DNA of 10,258 nt. Origin: Oscillospiraceae bacterium (GTDB lineage: Bacteria; Bacillota_A; Clostridia; Oscillospirales; Oscillospiraceae). Where the stretch lies: assembly GCA_902795095.1 (NCBI GenBank), contig CADBKB010000071.1:1-10258 (forward strand), in the 5' to 3' direction. The translations under genes and the position numbers were made by a program. Below, one piece after another: positions 1-4,764 of the stretch (within the stretch, counting starts at the first letter, position 1; the number at the start of each line of letters is the position of its first letter). The notes beneath the pieces are model-generated. The model did no database searches. It worked only from the letters and a program-made list of their open reading frames with translations, and had not been told where the DNA came from.

Positions 1-30
1 CAGAGGACACGAAGTGTCCTCTGTCTTTTT
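1..30 (+). terminator. Rho-independent terminator of an off-window plus-strand gene
   Basis: A perfect 10-bp stem (positions 1-10 with 14-23) closes a GAA loop and is followed by TCTTTTT at 24-30. The T-tract lies on the plus strand, so it most likely ends a plus-strand gene whose coding region lies left of the window. The stem begins at base 1, so it may extend outside. Confidence 0.8.
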
Positions 31-45
31 GGTATACGTATTACT

Positions 46-130
46 GAGGCGGGACTTGAACAGGGCGGCGGCGAAGCCGTGAAAAACAGTCCGGTGGACT
101 GTTTTTCAGCCCGCGGGAAAGTCCCGCCTC
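46..130. repeat. Nested inverted repeat, possible MITE/REP-like or structured intergenic repeat
   Basis: The outer arms GAGGCGGGACTT (46-57) and AAGTCCCGCCTC (119-130) are perfect 12-bp reverse complements. Inside are a 4-bp stem (63-66 with 109-112), a small CGGC-GAA-GCCG hairpin (69-79) and a second perfect 12-bp hairpin, GAAAAACAGTCC (81-92) with GGACTGTTTTTC (96-107). The whole folds into a branched, cloverleaf-like shape. There is no coding potential. The sequence GTTCAAGTCC, read on the minus strand at 50-59, matches a tRNA T-loop, but no tRNA can be completed. The structure is directly visible; its nature (mobile repeat, ncRNA or processing site) is inference. A search of related genomes for the outer arm would show whether it is multicopy. 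Confidence 0.65.
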
Positions 131-152
131 GCGCAACGATCGTGCTTCAAAG

Positions 153-180
153 AGAATCATTCAGGGGGATGATTCTTTTT
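153..180 (+). terminator. Rho-independent terminator-like hairpin
   Basis: AGAATCAT (153-160) pairs with ATGATTCT (169-176). The stem can extend by two more pairs to a four-base loop, and T176-T180 forms the U-tract. The orientation is plus strand. No plus-strand gene lies just upstream inside the window, so it either backs up the terminator at 1-30 or ends a transcript covering the structured repeat at 46-130. Confidence 0.65.
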
Positions 181-315
181 GCCTGTGTTCGCATATCAGC
201 TCATTTCAAAAACATCGCACGAATAATAACGCCCTGCGTGATCTTCGATATTTGCAGGATGCGGCGTTCCGCCGGGTACGCCGGACAATTGCCGCGACGA
301 ATGTCTTTGCAACGG
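181..315. other. Intergenic stretch with no identified gene
   Basis: Together with the elements on either side this belongs to a gene-free stretch of about 370 bases (1-373). I see no ribosome binding site with a plausible ORF, no tRNA and no clear promoter here. The only small structure is a weak GGCGT/ACGCC inverted repeat (263-267 with 278-282). Open frames crossing it are Arg- and Cys-rich and run into the antisense of the dihydrouridine synthase gene, so they are not credible genes. Confidence 0.5.
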
Positions 316-350
316 AAAAAATGCGTCCGCAGAGGAATCTGCGGGCGCAT
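316..350 (-). terminator. Terminator of the transporter-dus operon
   Basis: On the minus strand a 13-bp near-perfect stem (338-350 with 321-333, one mismatch) closes a TTCC loop and runs into a T-tract at 320-316. It begins about 24 bases past the stop codon of the dihydrouridine synthase gene, the expected place for its intrinsic terminator. Confidence 0.8.
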
Positions 351-373
351 CTTTGTACGGTGTGCGACGACGG

Positions 374-1351
374 CTATACCGGTTTTACCGGGCAATACGC
401 GCCGTCGGGGAAGAAGTGACATTGCTCGAACAGGGATTGCACAGCCTGCTCATAATCGGCAAAACATGTCGCCTTACGGATGCGCTTGAGCTGTCTGGCC
501 GGGGCGTCGAACATGTGCTCCCAAAATGACCAGTATTCACGCATTCGGAACACAGTGGGCTTGAAGCCGGGCATGACCGCCCGGCACTCGGCATACAGGG
601 TGTCGTGGAACGCGCGAAGAGCATCCTTTGTGATCCATTCTCCGCCCCGCATACGGCCGATCAGACCGGGGTTGGCCACCGCGCCGCGGCCGAGCATCAC
701 CGATTGCAGGGCAGGGAAGCGGGTCCTGAGCGCATCCACATCTTCCGGGCAGTATAGATCGCCGTTATAGCACACAGGCGCGCGGCTTTCGCGCATGGCC
801 AGCTCGAACGCGTCCGTTCGGACGGCGCCCCGATACTGGTCGGCCTGCACCCGGGGGTGGACAATCAGTTCGCAGATGGGATAGCGGTTGAAGATCTCCA
901 GAATGGCCGGGAATTCGTCCTCACATCGCAGGCCCACCCGGGTCTTGACGGAAACTGCGGTATTTATCCTGGAGAAGATCCCGTCCAGCAGCCGGTCAAG
1001 CATTGCCGGGTCACCCAGCAGGCCGCTGCCTTTTTTCTTTCTTACTACTGTGCCGGAGGGGCAGCCGAGGTTCAGATTGACCTCATGATATCCCATGTCC
1101 GCCAGGACGTTCGCCGCCCACAGGAATAATGCCGGATCATTGGTCAGCAACTGGGGCACCACGTCCAGGCCGGCGTTGCGTTCCGGATCCAGCTCCCGCT
1201 GCTGCCGGGCTGTAATCAGATGCTCATGGGTGGGCGTGAGAAAGGGCATATAGTACCGGTCAAAGGGGGAGAACATCCGGGCATAGATCTGCCGATAGAT
1301 CGAGTCCGTGACGCCCTCCATGGGCGCAAGGCAGTATTTCAGCGCACCCAT
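374..1351 (-). CDS. tRNA-dihydrouridine synthase family protein
   Basis: This 325-residue flavoenzyme family reduces specific uridines in tRNA to dihydrouridine with NAD(P)H, in the cytoplasm. The family signatures appear in order: the FMN-site motif APMEGVTD (9-16), NLGCPS with catalytic Cys97 (94-99), KTRVG with Lys136 (136-140), HPR with His165 (165-167), NGD (196-198) and GRG (221-223). The length is normal for a Dus protein with its helical C-terminal tRNA-binding domain. The ATG at 1351 overlaps the TGA of the upstream transporter gene as TGATG, with a weak GAGGAT 11 bases before it, so translation is probably coupled. The spacing of the catalytic residues is close to that of E. coli DusC, but the tRNA position modified cannot be told from sequence, so no gene symbol is given. 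Confidence 0.93.
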   Translation of the reverse strand: MGALKYCLAPMEGVTDSIYRQIYARMFSPFDRYYMPFLTPTHEHLITARQQRELDPERNAGLDVVPQLLTNDPALFLWAANVLADMGYHEVNLNLGCPSGTVVRKKKGSGLLGDPAMLDRLLDGIFSRINTAVSVKTRVGLRCEDEFPAILEIFNRYPICELIVHPRVQADQYRGAVRTDAFELAMRESRAPVCYNGDLYCPEDVDALRTRFPALQSVMLGRGAVANPGLIGRMRGGEWITKDALRAFHDTLYAECRAVMPGFKPTVFRMREYWSFWEHMFDAPARQLKRIRKATCFADYEQAVQSLFEQCHFFPDGAYCPVKPV

Positions 1352-2649
1352 CAGGTGTCCAGATCCTCAAAGGCCTCCAGGCCGGTCCTGGCCTCGGGAC
1401 GGTTGTCGCCGTGACGCACGAAGAACATGGTGACAAAGCTCAGAAGGGAGAACACCACCGCATAGGGGAAGAGGATGTTATAGCCAAATTTCGTGATCAG
1501 CCAGCCGGAGAGCAGGGGCGTGACGATCTGCGCCGCCATGGAGAAGGTGTAATAGTAGCCGGTATACTTGCCCACGTCGCCGGCCTTGCTCATCTCCACC
1601 ACCATGGGGAAGGAATTGACGTTGATGGAGGCCCAGCCGATGCCCACCAGGGCGAAAATCACATACATGACCACGGAGGGCTCCCGGATGGTGATGGCCA
1701 GGGCGTAGCAGGCAGCCATGAGCAGGATGCCGAAGAGCACGGCCTTTTTGCGGCCGATGCGGCTGGAGAGGATGCCCAGGGGGATGAAGGCGGCGATGGC
1801 GGCCACGGTGGCGATCAGAAGATAGTTGGACGAGGCGCCCAGATCCACATGCCAGATGGCGGCGCAGTAGCGGGAGAAGGCGGTGGTGACGGCATTATAC
1901 GCGGCAAACCACAGGAACACCGACGCCAGCACCAGGATCAGCGAGCGGCGCACGTCCTTCGGCAGCTTTTCGCCCTTGCCCAAAACCTCGTCTTCCTCCT
2001 CCATTTCATCATGGATGTCGGCCAGGAGCTTATTCTCGTTGAGGCTCAGCACCATGATCAGCACCGTCACCAGCATGAAGCCGGCGATGACCAGGAAGAT
2101 GGGCACGAAGGACTGGTTGCCCTGATAGACGGTGGTGCCGTCGGAGGCCTTCTCGCTGCGCAGCAGGATCATCATCATGACTGTGGCAAAGATGCCGCCG
2201 ATGTAGCCCACCAGGTTGATGATGGCGTTGCCCTTGGAGCGCAGAGGCTTGGGGGTCACGTCCGGCATATAGGCCACAGCGGGGGAGCGGTAGATGCTCA
2301 TGGTGACGAGCAGGAGCAGCAGGCACACGAAGAAGCCGGGGAAGTTGACCGCCTTCTCGAACAGGGCCAGCAGCACCATAAGGATACAGGCGACGATCGT
2401 ACCGTAGAGAATATAGGGCGTGCGGCGGCCCAGACGGGTATGGGTTCGGTCGGAGATGGCGCCGAACAGGGGCAGCATGAAGATGGCCAGCACATTGTCA
2501 ATGGCCATGATGGCGTTGGTGCGCAGGGTGGACTGGCCGAAGACATTCTCAAGAATGTAGGGGATGACCTGGTCATAGAACTGCCAGAAGGCCAGGATGG
2601 ACATGAACGCCAGACCGATGAGAACGGTGCGCTTATTGTTGAGCTTCAT
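1351..2649 (-). CDS. MFS transporter, GPH/SLC45-like sugar:cation symporter
   Basis: This is a 432-residue polytopic membrane protein with about 12 hydrophobic segments and a charged central loop (about 203-235, with the acidic run MEEEDE) between the two six-helix halves. After helix 2 it carries the MFS loop signature SDRTHTRLGRRTPYI (66-80), and in the second half SSRIGRKKA (295-303). The R-x-G-R-R-x-P form is typical of the glycoside-pentoside-hexuronide and sucrose/SLC45 groups, so it probably imports a sugar or oligosaccharide with a cation. The substrate is unknown. The open frame extends 70 codons further upstream, but that stretch is not transporter-like, whereas AAAAGAGG (2657-2664) lies 7 bases before the ATG at 2649, which fixes this start. 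It is the first gene of an operon with the overlapping dus gene. Confidence 0.88.
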   Translation of the reverse strand: MKLNNKRTVLIGLAFMSILAFWQFYDQVIPYILENVFGQSTLRTNAIMAIDNVLAIFMLPLFGAISDRTHTRLGRRTPYILYGTIVACILMVLLALFEKAVNFPGFFVCLLLLLVTMSIYRSPAVAYMPDVTPKPLRSKGNAIINLVGYIGGIFATVMMMILLRSEKASDGTTVYQGNQSFVPIFLVIAGFMLVTVLIMVLSLNENKLLADIHDEMEEEDEVLGKGEKLPKDVRRSLILVLASVFLWFAAYNAVTTAFSRYCAAIWHVDLGASSNYLLIATVAAIAAFIPLGILSSRIGRKKAVLFGILLMAACYALAITIREPSVVMYVIFALVGIGWASINVNSFPMVVEMSKAGDVGKYTGYYYTFSMAAQIVTPLLSGWLITKFGYNILFPYAVVFSLLSFVTMFFVRHGDNRPEARTGLEAFEDLDT

Positions 2650-2656
2650 GGCGAAA

Positions 2657-2664
2657 CCTCTTTT
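2657..2664 (-). promoter_or_regulatory. Ribosome binding site deciding the transporter start
   Basis: AAAAGAGG on the minus strand sits 7 bases upstream of the ATG at 2647-2649. It places the start 70 codons inside the longest open frame. Confidence 0.75.
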
Positions 2665-2682
2665 CATTCTTCTTTCAAGCAT

Positions 2683-2712
2683 AGTATACAGGCTATGCCT
2701 CAGTGATTGCAA
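2683..2712 (-). promoter_or_regulatory. Predicted sigma-A promoter of the transporter-dus operon
   Basis: On the minus strand, TTGCAA (2707-2712) as the -35 and TATACT (2683-2688) as the -10 are separated by 18 bases. Transcription would start near 2676, leaving a leader of about 27 bases that contains the ribosome binding site. Confidence 0.55.
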
Positions 2713-2737
2713 CCGTTTTTCCGATTCTTCGACATTT

Positions 2738-2767
2738 TTTTCCGCGATGGTTGGAACCGGCGGAAAA
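2738..2767. promoter_or_regulatory. Dyad-symmetric candidate operator in the divergent promoter region
   Basis: TTTTCCGC (2738-2745) and GCGGAAAA (2760-2767) are perfect 8-bp inverted arms 14 bases apart, and between them lies a second dyad, GGTT-GG-AACC (2749-2758). The element covers the predicted -35 box of the plus-strand gene and lies upstream of the transporter promoter. It is therefore placed like an operator, though no regulator is encoded in the window. Confidence 0.4.
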
Positions 2768-2779
2768 GTATGATAAGAT
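2751..2779 (+). promoter_or_regulatory. Predicted sigma-A promoter of the DUF1643 gene
   Basis: TTGGAA (2751-2756) and TAAGAT (2774-2779) are separated by 17 bases. Transcription would start about 2786, immediately before the purine-rich ribosome binding site, so the leader would be only about 16 bases. Confidence 0.5.
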
Positions 2780-2801
2780 AGGCGCGAAAGGGGGAAGGAG
2801 T

Positions 2802-3413
2802 ATGCACATTCCCGAATGCGCCACGAAGGAACTGGAGATCCTGAGCTTTGACGAGGCACTGCACGGGCAGCGGGAGGATTATGACCGTTCCCGCTGGCTC
2901 TATGTGCCGGATCATTACCTGGAATACCGTTACATATTGGGCACCCGTGGGCAGAGGCCGCTCATCTGCATCGGCATCAATCCATCCACCGCGGAGCCGG
3001 ACAACCTGGACAACACGCTCAAATCCGTGGAGCGCATCGCCCTGGGCAACGGCTTCGACAGCTTTATCATGTTCAACGTCTATCCCCAGCGGGCCACGCG
3101 GCCGTCGGATATGGAGCAGACCTGCAATGAGCGCCTGCACCGGGAGAACATGAAGGCCTTTGAATATGTGCTGCGTCTGAGTGAGAACCCGGTGATATGG
3201 GCGGCCTGGGGCACGATCATTACAAAGCGGCCATACCTGGCGGATTGCCTGCGGGATATGATCGACGTGGGCGAACGCCGCGGCGCGACCTGGGTGAGCG
3301 CCGGGGAGCGCTCGAAAAAGGGCGGCCATCCCCACCATCCGCTGTACCTGCGCAAGGATTCCGGCCTGGATCCCTTTGACGCAAAGGCATACTGTGAAGG
3401 TCTGATGCTGTAA
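2802..3413 (+). CDS. DUF1643 family protein of unknown function
   Basis: This soluble protein of 203 residues matches the DUF1643 pattern in order: GINPSTA (58-64), a conserved Asp/Asn-rich turn (67-71), FNVYPQRAT (91-99), AAWG (134-137) and GHPHHPLYL (175-183). The biochemical role of the family is not known to me, and I give none. No signal peptide or membrane segment is visible. The ATG at 2802 is chosen because a long purine-rich tract (2787-2800, with AAAGGGGG and AAGGAG) precedes it. The open frame reaches upstream to 2703, but it would then cover the predicted promoter. The gene is transcribed divergently from the transporter and converges on the membrane-protein gene at 3485, so it appears to be monocistronic. 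Confidence 0.85.
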   Translation: MHIPECATKELEILSFDEALHGQREDYDRSRWLYVPDHYLEYRYILGTRGQRPLICIGINPSTAEPDNLDNTLKSVERIALGNGFDSFIMFNVYPQRATRPSDMEQTCNERLHRENMKAFEYVLRLSENPVIWAAWGTIITKRPYLADCLRDMIDVGERRGATWVSAGERSKKGGHPHHPLYLRKDSGLDPFDAKAYCEGLML

Positions 3414-3430
3414 TTCTTTTTCAAAACAAG

Positions 3431-3458
3431 TGTCGGGGCTGCAAATGCAGCCCCGACA
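3431..3458. terminator. Bidirectional terminator hairpin between convergent genes
   Basis: A perfect 12-bp stem, TGTCGGGGCTGC (3431-3442) with GCAGCCCCGACA (3447-3458), closes an AAAT loop. It lies 17 bases past the DUF1643 stop and 26 bases past the stop of the opposing gene. On the minus strand it is followed by CTTGTTTTG, a moderate U-tract, while the plus-strand tail is weaker. The central stem bases recur in the hairpin at 4704-4731. Confidence 0.7.
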
Positions 3459-3484
3459 AACTTATGCCTCCGGTCATATTGTAT

Positions 3485-4138
3485 TTACGATTCTTCGCCC
3501 AGCCTATGCGTCTCAAAGTGCCACCAAGGTGCTTCCTCGGTTCGCCAGGCTTCTACCCTTTGGCCGTATTTGCCCTTCCAGATCTCGCCCTCATAGCGGC
3601 CAAAGCCGTTTTCGTCAAAATACGCACCGATGTCAATGCTCTGGTCAAAGTAGTGGATATAGATGCTATGATCCCCGTTGACCCATTTCAGGACATGTCG
3701 GCTATCCTCGCTCAAAACACAATTGCGCGTATCCAGGCTGACATTATCCTCCTGTATCTGCTCCAGGATTTCTTCCGCCGTTTTCCCTTCGGTTTCTTTG
3801 ACAGGATACCGGAAAACTTCTTCGCCGTTTTCATTACAGAAAACATACATCTGATGCGGCTCTTCGCCCAGTCCGCCCTGCGTCCATTGCGTTTTGACAT
3901 CCATATCAAACTGTTTCCCCAGATGCCAAATCCGAATTCTTCCCTGGATGCCGCCCAGATCTGCCGCATAGGCTGCGCCGATCAATCCCATAACCAGGAC
4001 CGCAGCCACGAGTAGCGCAACCAGGCGTCCGCCGTGACGCTTTGTCTTCCTGGACTTCACAGCGTTGATCTGATCCAGCCAGCCATCCAAAGGCTGCAGT
4101 GCGGAAAAAGCACGCAAATATTTCTCACGATCCGTCAT
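3485..4138 (-). CDS. Single-pass membrane protein, candidate anti-sigma factor or sensor
   Basis: This protein has 217 residues. A short basic cytoplasmic N-terminus (1-38) is followed by one hydrophobic segment (about 39-58, LVALLVAAVLVMGLIGAAYA) and a hydrophilic extracellular domain of about 155 residues that I do not recognise. The start codon lies inside the end of the ECF sigma gene (14-base overlap), with AAAGGAGG 9 bases upstream, so the two are translated together. This arrangement, with N-terminus inside and sensor domain outside, is the classic setting for an anti-sigma factor. However, the zinc-binding H-x3-C-x2-C motif common in such proteins is absent and the cytoplasmic part is short. 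The role is inferred from context only. Confidence 0.8.
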   Translation of the reverse strand: MTDREKYLRAFSALQPLDGWLDQINAVKSRKTKRHGGRLVALLVAAVLVMGLIGAAYAADLGGIQGRIRIWHLGKQFDMDVKTQWTQGGLGEEPHQMYVFCNENGEEVFRYPVKETEGKTAEEILEQIQEDNVSLDTRNCVLSEDSRHVLKWVNGDHSIYIHYFDQSIDIGAYFDENGFGRYEGEIWKGKYGQRVEAWRTEEAPWWHFETHRLGEES

Positions 4139-4610
4139 TGTTCCAATCCTCCTTTAATACTTCTTTGAGCTGTGCTCGTCCTCTGGCCAGGCGATGCTTT
4201 ACAGCACTCTCGCCCAGGCGCAGAAGCTTTGCGATCTCCCTGACCGAATAGCCTTCATAATAATGCAGATGCAGCACCACCCGGAATTGCTCCGGCAAAG
4301 CCATGACCGTTTCAAACAATTTGCGATCCGCCGGCTCAGGAAACACCAAAGTCTGCGCCCAATCCTCCAGAGGCAAGGTGCGTTGGTGTTGGGCGCTGCG
4401 GCACATATTCCTTGCCTTATTGATGGCAACCCGCAGAAGCCAGGCGCGAATATGCTCATGAGATGCAAAGTCTATATTTGTGATGTGATATGCTAAAAAT
4501 GTCTCCTGCATGATATCCTGCGCATCTTGAATGTTTCGACAGATACTGAACGCTGCTGCATAGACACTTTCTGCGTATTGTTCCGCAAGAACCTGCAACG
4601 GCTGTTTCAT
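4125..4610 (-). CDS. ECF-type RNA polymerase sigma factor
   Basis: A 161-residue sigma-70 family member of the extracytoplasmic-function type, with only regions 2 and 4. Region 2 spans about 8-72: DAQDIMQETFL (29-39) fits the core-binding and -10-melting helices, and HIRAWLLRVAINKARN (53-68) fits regions 2.3-2.4. Region 4 spans about 102-150, with LPEQFRVVLHLHYYEGYS leading into the helix-turn-helix (122-143), which should read the -35 element. A strong AAAGGAGG lies 7 bases before the ATG at 4610. It is co-transcribed with the overlapping membrane protein at 3485-4138, which probably controls its activity. The stress or signal it answers to, and its regulon, cannot be inferred from the window. 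Confidence 0.93.
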   Translation of the reverse strand: MKQPLQVLAEQYAESVYAAAFSICRNIQDAQDIMQETFLAYHITNIDFASHEHIRAWLLRVAINKARNMCRSAQHQRTLPLEDWAQTLVFPEPADRKLFETVMALPEQFRVVLHLHYYEGYSVREIAKLLRLGESAVKHRLARGRAQLKEVLKEDWNNDGS

Positions 4611-4663
4611 CGCATCGCCTCCTTTCGGGCCCTTCGTTAATCATACACCTCAGATCGGGATTT

Positions 4664-4683
4664 GGTTCCATAAAAGGATTATA
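4664..4683 (-). promoter_or_regulatory. Candidate promoter elements of the sigma operon
   Basis: On the minus strand there is a perfect TATAAT (4678-4683) in an AT-rich stretch, although its -35 (near 4701-4706) is poor. Just downstream lies GGAACC (4664-4669), resembling the -35 'GGAAC' element of many ECF-dependent promoters. A second, autoregulated promoter reading into the operon is therefore possible, but no -10 can be assigned with certainty. Confidence 0.4.
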
Positions 4684-4703
4684 AAAATAGAATTAAATAA
4701 AAT

Positions 4704-4731
4704 TGCCGGGGCTGCTTTCGCAGCCCCGGCA
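4704..4731 (-). terminator. Terminator of the large surface-protein gene
   Basis: A perfect 12-bp stem, TGCCGGGGCTGC (4704-4715) with GCAGCCCCGGCA (4720-4731), closes a four-base loop. On the minus strand it is followed by ATTTTATTTAATT, a good U-rich tail, 33 bases past the stop at 4765. The plus-strand side also carries TTTTT (4734-4738), so it could work in both directions. Confidence 0.8.
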
Positions 4732-4764
4732 GGTTTTTGCTATGCGGTTGTCAGAAGCGGATCA

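Noticed and set aside
46..66. A tRNA gene on the minus strand
   Set aside because: Only a T-loop match is present. No T-stem pairing, anticodon arm or acceptor stem can be built.
201..422. Minus-strand open frame of 73 codons past the dus gene
   Set aside because: It overlaps the end of dus in another frame and crosses its terminator, with no matching domain.
79..489. Plus-strand open frame of 136 codons at the left edge
   Set aside because: It starts inside the nested inverted repeat, passes through a terminator and overlaps the antisense of the dus gene. Its composition is Arg/Cys-rich and no ribosome binding site precedes it.
1411..2706. Plus-strand open frame of 431 codons opposite the transporter
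   Set aside because: Its His/Gly/Asp-rich composition is the antisense image of hydrophobic transporter codons, and it has no ribosome binding site or recognisable domain.
2700..3338. Minus-strand open frame of 212 codons opposite the DUF1643 gene
   Set aside because: It is antisense to conserved DUF1643 motifs and covers the divergent promoters.
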